Assembly (NCBI GenBank): GCA_023389195.1
Contig: JAEWET010000023.1
Coordinates: forward strand, 31,098-95,097
Source of the DNA: Aliihoeflea sp023389195
GTDB taxonomy: Bacteria > Pseudomonadota > Alphaproteobacteria > Rhizobiales > Rhizobiaceae
Direction: 5' to 3'
Length of the DNA stretch: 64,000 nt
Part shown: one piece after another, positions 49,046 to 58,281 of the stretch
How the letters are laid out: the number at the start of each line of letters is the position of its first letter
Numbering within the stretch: the first letter of the stretch is position 1
Program-made: the position numbers and the translations under genes
The notes under the pieces: model-generated
The model's database searches: none
What the model was told of the DNA's origin: nothing
Seen by the model: only the letters and a program-made list of their open reading frames with translations

Positions 49046-50281
49046 TCATTGTTTCGGCTGGTTTTCCCCGGCGGCTGCATCGTCCAAAATTGCAAGCGAT
49101 CGCTCGCTCGCGCCGCCAAGGTGCCAGATCATGACGCCGGCCAGCGAATGCTCGCGAGCATAGGCCGCTTTCGCAGCAAGGGACTGCTCGTCCTCATGGC
49201 TGATCCAGATTGCTTCGTTTCGATTGAAGAGAAAGGGAACCTTGGCCTCTTCGCTCCAGTGACGGGTGAAGCCCTTGGCTTCCAGTTCCATTTGTCCGAG
49301 CGTCCGCAAGTCGAGCCCGTCCGCCGCCCAGTCGGGCGCCGCCGCGGCATCGGCAGGGCGCAGAAAGCCGTCATTGGTCGTGTTCACGCCTCCATATGCG
49401 CGTGCGTAAAACGGGATGCCCATGACGATCTTCGATGCCGGGACGCCGGCCAGGCGCAGGGAGGTGATGCTTGCATCGACCGTTGCCAGTGGCGTGGGAT
49501 CATCCTTGACCGGGTATAGCGGCGCGTTGAAATGGGTGTAGGGCGATCCGACGTGATAATCGTATGTCATGATGTTCAGCGTATCGACGAGGCCGGTCAT
49601 CCTCTTGAGCTCGACACTGCCGGTGATGGCGACATTGGCGGACAGAGCGGCCATCAGGCCATATCGCCGGTTGTTGAACTGGCCGAGCTTGTCGAGCTGC
49701 TCTCGAAATTCCTGCATCAGCAAGGTGAAGTTCGCCCGGTCTTCGGGCGAGCGGCCGTTGTCAGGCAACCCGCCGTCGACCGGATACTCCCAATCGATGT
49801 CAACGCCATCGAAAAGGTCGGGATACGCCTCAAGGAAAACCCGGAGCGTCGAGCGCACGAAGCGCTGCCGGCCTTGCTCGCTCGAAGCAATGCGGGAAAA
49901 ATGGGCGGAGCCGTTCCAACCACCAAGGGAGATCAAGACTTGCAGGTGGGGATGACGCGCCTTGAGCGCTTCCAGCGCAACGAAATTTCCACCCTCCTCC
50001 GACCCGGAATCGCAAAGGCCGATATCCGCGCACGGATCGCCAAGTTCGGCCTTGCCCTCGGCGGTCACCGCACCGAAAGCATAGAGAATGTGCGTCAGCC
50101 GACCGGCGTCGATATCGGCGATTTCGGTGCCGTCGCCATAAGCGGTCCACGACGCGAAATAGCCGATGACCGAGAATTCGCGCGCGTGCCGGCTTTCGGT
50201 GCCGGACGCCTGGGCCATCGATGCCGCCGCGACAAGCAGCAGCAGGGCGCGGAGGAATGCCCTAATGCACAAGGCGGGCAC
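49046..50281 (-). CDS. Glycoside hydrolase family 18 (chitinase-like), secreted
   Basis: 411 aa with a signal peptide (RAFLRALLLLVAAASMAQASG). The GH18 catalytic motif DxxDxDxE is intact: D158-G-V-D161-I-D163-W-E165, with E165 the expected acid/base. VLISLGGWNGSAHF is the other conserved GH18 strand. The GTG at 50281 overlaps the preceding export gene by 20 bases, so it belongs to the polysaccharide operon. It probably trims a beta-linked aminosugar polymer in the periplasm or outside; the exact polymer is not known. Confidence 0.88.
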   Translation of the reverse strand: MPALCIRAFLRALLLLVAAASMAQASGTESRHAREFSVIGYFASWTAYGDGTEIADIDAGRLTHILYAFGAVTAEGKAELGDPCADIGLCDSGSEEGGNFVALEALKARHPHLQVLISLGGWNGSAHFSRIASSEQGRQRFVRSTLRVFLEAYPDLFDGVDIDWEYPVDGGLPDNGRSPEDRANFTLLMQEFREQLDKLGQFNNRRYGLMAALSANVAITGSVELKRMTGLVDTLNIMTYDYHVGSPYTHFNAPLYPVKDDPTPLATVDASITSLRLAGVPASKIVMGIPFYARAYGGVNTTNDGFLRPADAAAAPDWAADGLDLRTLGQMELEAKGFTRHWSEEAKVPFLFNRNEAIWISHEDEQSLAAKAAYAREHSLAGVMIWHLGGASERSLAILDDAAAGENQPKQ

Positions 50282-51623
50282 TTTCCCCTGATGATGACGG
50301 GTCGCGACGCTGTATGTTCAGGACATCTCCCGGTCGAAGCGGTGACAGAAGGTCTCCTTCCGTATTCATGATGCCGTCCGTGGTGCGCCGGACGATCTCG
50401 ACGCGCAGTTCCGCGGCCGCTCGATCCTCGTCTCCGACGGGCAGACTGCGCAGTGCCTTGACCACGTTCTCCATCAAGGACCGCGTCGTTTCCTCCTCGG
50501 TGATCGACTGTCTGGTCGCAAGGAACGCCCGTTCGGTCGCGATGCGATAGTCGGTCAGGGCCCGCGCGTCGCGGTGGCGGGTTTCGACCAGTGTGCGCTC
50601 CACCCGCGCCAGCATCCCGCGCAGGTCGTTCCAAGTGCTGCGCGCCAGCACGTACTCGTCGCGCACGATGTTGACGTTCTGGTCGGTGGTTGTGCCGCGG
50701 GCGCGCAGGTTCTGCATGAAGCTCAGCCGTTCCGCCTTGTCCTGAAGCGCCGTCTCGGCATCGGCGAGGCTTTCCGTCAGGATGGCCCGCTCGTTGTTGA
50801 GCGACACGACGACGCCGGCGGCAGCCGCGCTTTGCGAAACGAGCTGCTCTTCTTCGAGGTCGCGAACAGCCCGCTCCTCTGCGATCAGGCGATCGGCGGC
50901 AGGCCTGCCGGACAGTTCGACCAGACGCTGCATGGCTCCCTCATTCGAACTGCCCTTTTCCTCTGCCAGGACCGTCAGTCGCGCCAAAAGACGGGCGAGA
51001 CGATTTTCCGCCTGGGCGATACGCTCTCGCTCGCGGGCGAGGTCGACCATTCGCCATTTGTCTGCGCCGCCCTGCAAGGCAGCCCCGCAGGCCAAAGCCA
51101 GCGCGTGCAGCGCCGTCATTCCCGGACTGTAGCGGAAAACGCCCGATTGGGGCAGGTCGCCCGTTACGTAGATAGGTTCGCGCTCCAAGAGTTGGATCGC
51201 CACGGCGACCCTGGCGCCCAGCCTGCTCGCAAAACTCGTCTGAATGGCCGTTTCGAGTTGCGTGACCGTCGCGCCGAACGTCGCTATGCCGCCCACCAGG
51301 GGCAAAAAGATACTGCCGTCTTCCTGGACGACATAGCTCCCGGTTATCTCGGAGCGCTCGACGAGCGACATCAGTGCCGGATCGCCAGGTTTGCTGCTCG
51401 CTGCAGCGAAGTTTTCGTAGACGGTGATTTTCAGTTGGTCGCCCAGGACGAAGGTATCGCCATGAAGGCGCTGGCTCGTCTCGCCCGTTGCCAGGACGGT
51501 GGCCGTATTGCCATACGCATCGGTCGCAGTTGCCTCGACCGGGATCGCGAAGAGCGCGATCGACAGCGAGAAGGCCAAGGGCGCCGGCATCGTCCTGACG
51601 AAGAATCCGCATCCAGTCTTCAT
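50262..51623 (-). CDS. Wza-like polysaccharide export protein with long coiled-coil region
   Basis: 453 aa. A signal peptide (residues ~1-34) is followed by a polysaccharide-export domain (GDTFVLGDQLKITVYENF; SYVVQEDGSIFLPLVGG) and an SLBB-like segment (EPIYVTGDLPQSGVFRYSPG). About 200 residues of heptad-rich coiled coil follow (ARERERIAQAENRLARLLAR onward). A GAGGAGGAG site precedes the ATG. It likely forms the periplasmic or outer-membrane export conduit for the polymer made by the upstream synthase. There is no lipobox Cys at the expected place, which is unusual for Wza. Confidence 0.83.
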   Translation of the reverse strand: MKTGCGFFVRTMPAPLAFSLSIALFAIPVEATATDAYGNTATVLATGETSQRLHGDTFVLGDQLKITVYENFAAASSKPGDPALMSLVERSEITGSYVVQEDGSIFLPLVGGIATFGATVTQLETAIQTSFASRLGARVAVAIQLLEREPIYVTGDLPQSGVFRYSPGMTALHALALACGAALQGGADKWRMVDLARERERIAQAENRLARLLARLTVLAEEKGSSNEGAMQRLVELSGRPAADRLIAEERAVRDLEEEQLVSQSAAAAGVVVSLNNERAILTESLADAETALQDKAERLSFMQNLRARGTTTDQNVNIVRDEYVLARSTWNDLRGMLARVERTLVETRHRDARALTDYRIATERAFLATRQSITEEETTRSLMENVVKALRSLPVGDEDRAAAELRVEIVRRTTDGIMNTEGDLLSPLRPGDVLNIQRRDPSSSGESARLVH

Positions 51624-51652
51624 ATCGTCTCTCCTCCTCGATAGCGTCAGCG

Positions 51653-53857
51653 TTAAGTTGCGGGCCTCAAGATGCGACCTGTACGCGCGAGCTTGCCCCA
51701 CCCGACGAACGTGCCCTTCAAGGCAGCGAGCAGTGCGCGGATCGCAACGACGTAAAGGAGTTGCCGGTAGGAGACGCGCTGCAGGACGACGAGCGGCAAC
51801 AGCCGCCACGCGCGCAGGTCGCCATTCAGCGCCAGGCCGACACCGGCGGTGAAGAGGTCGACCGCCTGGAAGAGCGCCCAATAGGCGGCGAGAAGCTGAA
51901 GCGTCTGGCTATCGATTGGAGACATCGCGCCCGTCAGCGACAGTGCCATCGCGAGGACGATCCAAATGGTCAGGATGTCCATCAGCGGCGCGATCAGCGT
52001 GAAAGCGAACTGAAGCGCGATGTTCGGCAGGATGATGAGGGAAACGCCGCTGGGGCGGGCCGCGATGGCGCCGATATGCTTGAATGCCACCTGCAATGTC
52101 CCGAACATCCAGCGAAAGCGCTGCTTGAGGAAGGCGCGCAGCGTCTCGGGGGCTTCGGTCAGTGCGATCGCACGAGGCGCATTCACGACCTTCCACCCGG
52201 CGCGCTCGATCGCGACCGTCAGATCCGCATCTTCGGCGAGCGTGTCGGTCGCGTAGCCCTGGACTTCCTCGACGGCGGTCCGGCGCCAGGCTCCGATTGC
52301 GCCGGGCACCACACCGATCGCGTTGAACAGAGCGAAGGCGGTGCGCTCGAGATTCTGCCCGATGATGTATTCCAGGGATTGGAAACGGGTGAGCAGGTTG
52401 ACGGCGTTGCCGACGATTACGCGCCCGGCGACGGCACCGATAGCTGGATCGCCGAAAGGCGCGACCAGATGTTCGATCGCATCGGGCTCGAGCACGGTGT
52501 CGCCGTCGATGGCGACGACCACGTCCGCCTTCGTTTGCGCGAAGCCGTAGTTGAGCGCGCTTGCCTTGCCGCCATTTTCCTTGCGCAGCACCCGAACGCG
52601 CGGGTCGGCGGGGAAGGTCTCGCGAACGATGTCGCTCGTCCGATCCGTGGAGCCATCATCGATCACGGTGACAACGATCCGGTCGGCGATCGTCGCCGTC
52701 AACAGGCCGCGTACCGTGTTGCAGACGACCTTTTCTTCATTGAACGCCGGCACCAGTACGGCAATGGACCCGCTGAACGCCCGCACGGCCGCGCGTGACT
52801 GGCGACGCGTTTGAACGAGCGCGGCCACGATGATCAGGAAAAGGCGAGCGGTTCCGATGATGACCGCCGCGATTGCAATCGTGGGCAGAATGTCGACGAC
52901 GCTCAGGAAACCGCCGACGAAGGCCGAGCGTATCGCGGACTGGGCGCTGACCGTGAAGGTTTCAGGCATGTAGGGCGTCATCATGACGTCACGCGGCACG
53001 CCGACCAGTTCATGCGTGGCGACGAAGCGGTATCCGTCCTTGCGCAATTCCTCGAGGATCAGCGGCAGCGCCTCGACGGTGGCGCTGCGATCGCCACCGG
53101 CATCGTGCAGCAACACCGCATTTCCTTCGCCCGCACGCACGGCGCGGATCACCCGGTCGGCGATCTGCCGCGGCGTCCAGATCATGTAGTCGAAGGCGTC
53201 CACGTCGATACCGCCGAACAGGTAGCCCATGGACGAGGCCGTGACCGAGAGGTTCGGCGCCGTTTCCAGGTAGCCGTATCCGGTCATCGCGAAGGGTGGG
53301 CGGAAGAGTGCCGAGCGAATGCCCAGAACGTCCTCGAAGACCCGCTGGGTCGCCGTCAGTTCCGCGGAGATGCGATCCGTACCGGCCAGATTGAGGTCGG
53401 GATGCGAGAAGGAGTGGTTGCCGATATCATGCCCGTCATCGAGTATGCGGCGGGAAATGGCCGGGTGCTTCACGACGCGCTGACCGATCAGGTAGAAGGT
53501 GGCCTTGGCGTCGTGCTCCTCGAGAATGTCGAGAATGCGCGACGTCCAGACCGGGTCGGGGCCATCGTCGAATGTCAGAGCTACCGCAGTCGCGTCGGTC
53601 GCCGGCCAGAGCGCAAGCGCGGCCTGTCTCGGTTTTTCTTCGACGGTTTGCGCCACGATGAGCCCGAGCGCGGGCTGGTAGGAGATTGCGCGTGTTCCTG
53701 CGCTTGCCTGGCGGCCCGACAACAGGACGCCCTTCGCATTTTCGAACGCGCCGAAACCGGGTTCGATCGACCGCAGGCTTTCGAGCGCCTCATCATCCGG
53801 CAGCTTTCCCTTTCCCACGATTTCATAGACGCCTGGTCTTCCCAACCCAGCCGCCAC
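51653..53857 (-). CDS. CE4 polysaccharide deacetylase + GT2 glycosyltransferase (3' part of a frameshifted trifunctional gene)
   Basis: 734 aa open frame from GTG 53857; the natural continuation of the 5' part starts near 53836. The deacetylase domain has all NodB-type motifs: TFDDGP, H-S-F-S-H, RPPF, W in DYMIWT and LLHDAGG. The glycosyltransferase 2 domain has LVPAFNEE, DDGSTDRT, DGDT, EDADLT and QRFRW. Membrane segments flank the GT2 domain. The parent protein would make and deacetylate a beta-linked N-acetylaminosugar polymer. The one-base shift, if real, removes its N-terminal third. Confidence 0.88.
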   Translation of the reverse strand: MAAGLGRPGVYEIVGKGKLPDDEALESLRSIEPGFGAFENAKGVLLSGRQASAGTRAISYQPALGLIVAQTVEEKPRQAALALWPATDATAVALTFDDGPDPVWTSRILDILEEHDAKATFYLIGQRVVKHPAISRRILDDGHDIGNHSFSHPDLNLAGTDRISAELTATQRVFEDVLGIRSALFRPPFAMTGYGYLETAPNLSVTASSMGYLFGGIDVDAFDYMIWTPRQIADRVIRAVRAGEGNAVLLHDAGGDRSATVEALPLILEELRKDGYRFVATHELVGVPRDVMMTPYMPETFTVSAQSAIRSAFVGGFLSVVDILPTIAIAAVIIGTARLFLIIVAALVQTRRQSRAAVRAFSGSIAVLVPAFNEEKVVCNTVRGLLTATIADRIVVTVIDDGSTDRTSDIVRETFPADPRVRVLRKENGGKASALNYGFAQTKADVVVAIDGDTVLEPDAIEHLVAPFGDPAIGAVAGRVIVGNAVNLLTRFQSLEYIIGQNLERTAFALFNAIGVVPGAIGAWRRTAVEEVQGYATDTLAEDADLTVAIERAGWKVVNAPRAIALTEAPETLRAFLKQRFRWMFGTLQVAFKHIGAIAARPSGVSLIILPNIALQFAFTLIAPLMDILTIWIVLAMALSLTGAMSPIDSQTLQLLAAYWALFQAVDLFTAGVGLALNGDLRAWRLLPLVVLQRVSYRQLLYVVAIRALLAALKGTFVGWGKLARTGRILRPAT

Positions 53858-54975
53858 AAGGCCAAACCGCCGACCGACGCCGCCAGCGCGGTTCGCGCCT
53901 GATTGAAAAAGCTGACCGCGTCGTTCATCCAGACGCGATGAAAATCACCGTCCGCGCCGCGGTAGTCGAAGACGAGGTTCAAGGTGGGCGTGTCGAAGAC
54001 GATCGGCGCATTCGCCCGGCTGGCGATCTCCCAGGCCTGCTGGACCGACAGCTCCGTCTTGCGGGCACGAGGTCCCCAGTCGATCGCCATCGAGCCAAGG
54101 ACAGGAATGAGCTTGCCTGGAGGCGCGTGGGCCGTATAGGCCCGCAATTGCTGCTCGAACCAGCCCTGACTGGCGATAGGGCCTGCAACGGCGGAACTGG
54201 CGTCGCGGTGATACAGGGGCAAAAGAACGTAGTCCACCTGATGGACGATCCGCGCCAGTTCGGCCGGCGTCTCGTTGCTCTCGGCCATGTAGAGCAATCC
54301 GCGCCCGTCGGGTTCGAGCGCGCGGCGAAGCTCCTCCAGAAAAGCTGCCATCGCCCTCGGGTCGCGGACGCTCGAGGATAAGCCGACGGTTATGCCGTCG
54401 AACCCTTGTTCCTGGGCGGTCTTCAAGACCTGCGCCACCAGCGCGTCTCGAAGGGTCGGCATCGCCATCGCCATCGCAGTTTCGCGCGGCGATAAGGTGC
54501 TCAGCAGGAGTGGATACAGCTTCACGCCCCGCGCCTCACGCTTGAGCCAGTCATAGGCCTTGCCGCGTCGCGCAGTGCTGGTCACCATCTCGCCAGTTGC
54601 GGAGCGCAGTTCCAGCCATTCGGGGATCAAGCCGTCGAGGTGCGCCGCGTTCCGCTTCAACGAGTTTAGGGCGCCGGTATCCTCGTCCCGGAACATGGCC
54701 AGCCGCATCGTTTCGCGGGCAGGTTCAGGCACCATGCGGTTGTTGCTGGGCTGGATTGCCGGCTCGCCGATCGCGCGCAACGCCTGGATCGGCCCGGGCG
54801 AGGTCGGCGACGCCGTCGGGCGCTCCGCTATGGTCATCGTCGGAGCGAACAGGACGCTCAACGCCACGGTAATGACTGCAAAAACAAGGGCTATGAGGAT
54901 TGTTACGAGGGCGAGATTGACCGCGGTCTCCCTTAGACCTGTCGAATCCGAAAATACAGGCGCGGTTCTTGCCAT
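53581..54975 (-). CDS. Membrane-anchored GH18-like domain (5' part of the frameshifted trifunctional gene)
   Basis: 464 aa open frame, but only about the first 380 residues are natural sequence; after 53836 the frame is wrong (basic tail MRRSKACGRSN onward). A membrane anchor (residues ~18-42) precedes a GH18-like barrel (YDWLKREARGVKLYPLLLST; FDYRGADGDFHRVWMNDAVS). The catalytic strand reads GFDGITVGLSS, lacking the Asp/Glu of the GH18 DxxDxDxE motif, so this domain is probably non-catalytic. Restoring one C in GACCAGGCG would join it to the CE4-GT2 part as one ~1,100 aa protein. Confidence 0.82.
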   Translation of the reverse strand: MARTAPVFSDSTGLRETAVNLALVTILIALVFAVITVALSVLFAPTMTIAERPTASPTSPGPIQALRAIGEPAIQPSNNRMVPEPARETMRLAMFRDEDTGALNSLKRNAAHLDGLIPEWLELRSATGEMVTSTARRGKAYDWLKREARGVKLYPLLLSTLSPRETAMAMAMPTLRDALVAQVLKTAQEQGFDGITVGLSSSVRDPRAMAAFLEELRRALEPDGRGLLYMAESNETPAELARIVHQVDYVLLPLYHRDASSAVAGPIASQGWFEQQLRAYTAHAPPGKLIPVLGSMAIDWGPRARKTELSVQQAWEIASRANAPIVFDTPTLNLVFDYRGADGDFHRVWMNDAVSFFNQARTALAASVGGLALWRLGWEDQASMKSWERESCRMMRRSKACGRSNPVSARSKMRRASCCRAARQAQEHAQSPTSPRSGSSWRKPSKKNRDRPRLRSGRRPTRLR

Positions 54976-55223
54976 AGAATACAGGGCCCCGGCACGAATT
55001 CAAACATTCTGCGCCACAAATCCTGTTAATCCATAGACAAAATTATCGAATCTAATTCGGTCACATGAGTAGTTCAAACAAGTGATGTTCGCGAAGGAAA
55101 TAAACAATCGGCTGGCGAGCATGTAATCAATGTTGCGTGATCAATTCCAAGGAATGTAGCATCTGCGCGCTTGTTTGTTTTTGGATCAAGCGGAGATTTC
55201 TGAGCGGGTACATCAGTTTATCG
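54976..55223. promoter_or_regulatory. AT-rich gap upstream of the polysaccharide operon
   Basis: 248 bases between the LysR gene and the trifunctional gene, clearly more AT-rich than the surroundings, with tracts such as AAAATTATCGAATCTAATTC and TTGTTTGTTTTT. No ORF with a ribosome site is seen. It most likely holds the promoter of the 54975-49046 operon. I could not define a specific box. Confidence 0.4.
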
Positions 55224-56126
55224 TCAAACTGGCGCACTCTCGAGCGATTGGGCGCGGGCGACGCGGGCGGCGATGTCGACGACGAGTTCGACGGCGAGCG
55301 TGTCGGGCGATTCCAGCCAGCTAGCGCAGAACGAAAGCTGAGGCATCCGCACATCGGACTGGATCAGCTCCAATCGTCCCGAGTCGAGCTCTTCCTTGAC
55401 CAGTTGATAGGGGATGACAGCGACGCCGATACCTTCGAGCGCAAGATGGACGACCGTCGCCATCGATGCACTGGCATGCAGCTTGATCGCCGGCAGATCG
55501 GGACGGTTGAAGAGCGATTTCACCAGCTCGTAGGGCTGGGTCTTGCGGGCGAAGGTGATGATCGGGAAGGTCGCGAGCTGACGGATGTCGGCCGGGTTGG
55601 GAACCTTCATCGACGGGCTGGCGATGAAGCCGACCGCATATTCGCACAGGAGACGGTTGCGCAGCAGCGGCGCGGTGAGGGGACCCAGCAGGAAGGCGAT
55701 GTCGATTTCCTGCGCCAGCAGGCGTGCGCGCAGCGAGGGCGAAATGTCGACCTCGATTTCGACCGACAGGTGCGGATAGCACCGGTTCACCTCCTTGATG
55801 AAGTCCGGCAGCCATGTGTGCACGATCGTCTCGGCGACGCCCAGCCTGATGATGCCTCGGATCGCCGCGGTGTCGCGCAGCGCGGCCAGCATCTCGGCCC
55901 GCATGCCGATCATCTTTTCCGCATAGCCGAGCACCTGCCGGCCACGCGCGGTGGGCGTGATGTTGCGTGCTTCACGCGTCAGGAGCTTGAAGCCGAGTTC
56001 GTCTTCGAGCTGCGCGATCCGGTGCGAAATCGCCGGCTGGGTGGTGTTGAGCTTTTGCGCAGCGCCGCGAAAGCTGCCAAGCGCCACGACCCAGACGAAG
56101 GTTTCCAGCCCCTTGAAATCAACCAT
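55224..56126 (-). CDS. LysR-family transcriptional regulator
   Basis: 300 aa. The N-terminal helix-turn-helix (SFRGAAQKLNTTQPAISHRI) is followed by a LysR effector domain (IIRLGVAETIVHTWLPDFIK). It is the last gene on the same strand as the amidase/TRAP operon, 73 bases after the membrane protein gene, and probably regulates that operon. It stands upstream of the polysaccharide operon too, but nothing links it to that locus apart from position. Confidence 0.87.
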   Translation of the reverse strand: MVDFKGLETFVWVVALGSFRGAAQKLNTTQPAISHRIAQLEDELGFKLLTREARNITPTARGRQVLGYAEKMIGMRAEMLAALRDTAAIRGIIRLGVAETIVHTWLPDFIKEVNRCYPHLSVEIEVDISPSLRARLLAQEIDIAFLLGPLTAPLLRNRLLCEYAVGFIASPSMKVPNPADIRQLATFPIITFARKTQPYELVKSLFNRPDLPAIKLHASASMATVVHLALEGIGVAVIPYQLVKEELDSGRLELIQSDVRMPQLSFCASWLESPDTLAVELVVDIAARVARAQSLESAPV

Positions 56127-56199
56127 CCAGCCTCAGCCCTGCGCTTAGCTCAATCCAGCCTACAATGGTCATCGCCAATCCGGGAACGCAAGCAATCCA

Positions 56200-56991
56200 T
56201 CATGAGGGCCGACGTTGGGCGGTGACGGTCAAGGCAATGGTGATTGCAAGAGATGCCAGGAGAGCCGCGCCGAAGGCCTGCCATTGCCCGATCGTTTCGC
56301 TCGTCACTGCCAGAGCGAGGCAAAAGCCCGCCAGGCTGACGACGCCGACCAGACCGGCATGGGCGGTCTGGCCGGCGATTTCGGCGCCGTGGTCGAGACG
56401 CAGCGACAAGAGGATGACGCAAAAGCCGATCGGGAACGCCAGCAGCGTTCCGGCAAGCGAGGCGCCGAGGCGCGACGCGGCGAATGTCACGCATCCCACC
56501 AGCATGCCTGCCGCGATGCCGCGCAGGATCAGGAGGCTCCAGCGTGCGGGCGAGGGCGCCCGCCTGTCGGGATCGACGAAGCGGCGGCCGACCAGACGTG
56601 CAAGCAGTGTGGTGAGCGCGAACAAAGCAGTGCCGACCAACGCGTCGTGCGGTACGAAGGCCAGCGGAATGGCCAGGACGCACCAGCCCGCAATCGCGGC
56701 CGCCGTGGCGCCCGCTGCTCCAAGGCGCGTCGAGGCGACGACGAACGCGCCGAGGAATATCTGCGTCGCGGCGAGCGAATAGATCGCTCCCGATGCGCTG
56801 GCGGCGACGAAGTCGGCCGAATGTTCGCGAAGCATAAAGAAGAAACCGGGCGCGAGCACGATCGGCAGGCCGATTACGACGCCGCCGATCGTCGGGCCGA
56901 GCCGCGCGGCGATCCAGGCGACGAAAACGACGACGAAGGCCGTGGACGCGGCCCTGATCGCAAATTCCGTCCACTGGCCGGCATCGCTCAT
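56200..56991 (-). CDS. Integral membrane protein of unknown function
   Basis: 263 aa with about eight predicted membrane segments. Small repeats of pattern appear in the two halves: GPTIGGVVIGLPIVLAPGFF and LGASLAGTLLAFPIGFCVIL, which suggests an internal duplication. No family is recognised with confidence. Its ATG overlaps the amidase stop by 4 bases, so it is part of the amidase/TRAP operon. It could be a transporter for a product of the pathway, which is only inference. Confidence 0.78.
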   Translation of the reverse strand: MSDAGQWTEFAIRAASTAFVVVFVAWIAARLGPTIGGVVIGLPIVLAPGFFFMLREHSADFVAASASGAIYSLAATQIFLGAFVVASTRLGAAGATAAAIAGWCVLAIPLAFVPHDALVGTALFALTTLLARLVGRRFVDPDRRAPSPARWSLLILRGIAAGMLVGCVTFAASRLGASLAGTLLAFPIGFCVILLSLRLDHGAEIAGQTAHAGLVGVVSLAGFCLALAVTSETIGQWQAFGAALLASLAITIALTVTAQRRPS

Positions 56992-58274
56992 GCGTCGAGG
57001 ATGGCTTGCGCCTTCTCCGCGAGGTCCAGCACGCGCCAGTCGGCCCCGCCGGGCGCAAAGAGCATCAATCCCGTCGCGAGCTTCTGGTCACCCTGCATCG
57101 GCAGCGTGGCCGAACAGCCGTCGAGGAAGTTCACGGCCGACGGATTGCGCAGCATCGATGCGTTGAGCCTGTCGAAGTCGGCTTCGACATCTGCGATCAG
57201 CGGCGCGACCGTGGGTACGGTCGGCGCGACGAAGGCATCGAAATCCCGAGCCAGAATCTCGAATGCGGCAACGGCGACCTTGCGCTTGGCGTGGGCATCT
57301 TCCACGTCGGACGCGCCAAACCCTTCGGCCGCGCGAATCCGGCTCAGGACGCGCACATCGCCGACCGTTTCCAATGCGCCGAGCCTGTCCTTGTGGATCG
57401 CGTGCGCCTCGGTCGCGACGAGGACGCGATTGATCATCCCGAAGCCGTCGAGCATCGGCAGGTCGACGTCGACGAGTTCGAATCCGCCTGCCGCAAGGCG
57501 CTCAAGCGCCGCCTCGAAATCGCGGGCAACCTGCTCATCGAGCCCTTCGGTCAGAAGGCCGCGCGCAACGCCGATGCGCGGGCTGCGGACGGTGTCGGCG
57601 TCCGGGCGCTGCGTCTGCGACAGAACCGCGTAGACGGCTGCGCACTCCGCAATCGTGCGGGCGAGCGGTCCGATGCTGTCATAGGTCTGCGACAGCGGAA
57701 ACGCGCCGTCGAGCGGCACCGATGCCTGCGTCGGCTTGAAGCCGGAAAGGCCGTTGAGCGCGGCCGGAATGCGCACCGAGCCGCCCGTGTCCGAACCAAG
57801 CGCTACGTCGGCCAGTCCGTGCGCGACGGTGACGGAACCGCCCGACGTCGATCCACCGGTGATACGCGCGGGATCTAGCGCATTGGAGGGGTTGCCGAAA
57901 TGCGGGTTCAGCCCCACGCCCGAATAGGCGAATTCGGACATGGTGGTGCGCCCGAAGGCAACCGCGCCGGCAGCCTTCAGCCGCCGGACGGGTTCGGCAT
58001 CGCGCGCCGCTGCCGGTTCGCTGCCGAGAATGGTCGAGCCTGCGGTCGTGGTGATGCCGGCTTCGTCGAACAGATCCTTGATCGAGACGAGCAGGCCGGC
58101 CAGAGGCTTGCGGCTTCGCCCCGCATCTGCATCGAGCGCGCGGGCATCACCGATGATGCGCGCGGCGTCGAAGCTGGTGAAGATCGACGCCCGCATATCA
58201 GGCTTGAGCGCCATTGCGCGATCGATGGCAGCGCGCGCGCGATCTTCGGCGCGAAGGGGCGAATTGTCGTTCAT
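56988..58274 (-). CDS. Amidase signature family hydrolase
   Basis: 428 aa. The Ser-Ser-Lys catalytic set is readable: Lys in LVSIKDLFD (N-terminal third), the cis-Ser in TGGSTSGGSV and the nucleophile Ser in GSDTGGSVRIPAAL. The length suits a simple amidase rather than GatA, which would need GatB and GatC. It lies 7 bases after the DUF2848 gene and overlaps the membrane protein gene by 4 bases. With the TRAP importer it suggests uptake and hydrolysis of an amide. Substrate not predictable. Confidence 0.9.
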   Translation of the reverse strand: MNDNSPLRAEDRARAAIDRAMALKPDMRASIFTSFDAARIIGDARALDADAGRSRKPLAGLLVSIKDLFDEAGITTTAGSTILGSEPAAARDAEPVRRLKAAGAVAFGRTTMSEFAYSGVGLNPHFGNPSNALDPARITGGSTSGGSVTVAHGLADVALGSDTGGSVRIPAALNGLSGFKPTQASVPLDGAFPLSQTYDSIGPLARTIAECAAVYAVLSQTQRPDADTVRSPRIGVARGLLTEGLDEQVARDFEAALERLAAGGFELVDVDLPMLDGFGMINRVLVATEAHAIHKDRLGALETVGDVRVLSRIRAAEGFGASDVEDAHAKRKVAVAAFEILARDFDAFVAPTVPTVAPLIADVEADFDRLNASMLRNPSAVNFLDGCSATLPMQGDQKLATGLMLFAPGGADWRVLDLAEKAQAILDA

Positions 58275-58281
58275 GCGGGCC

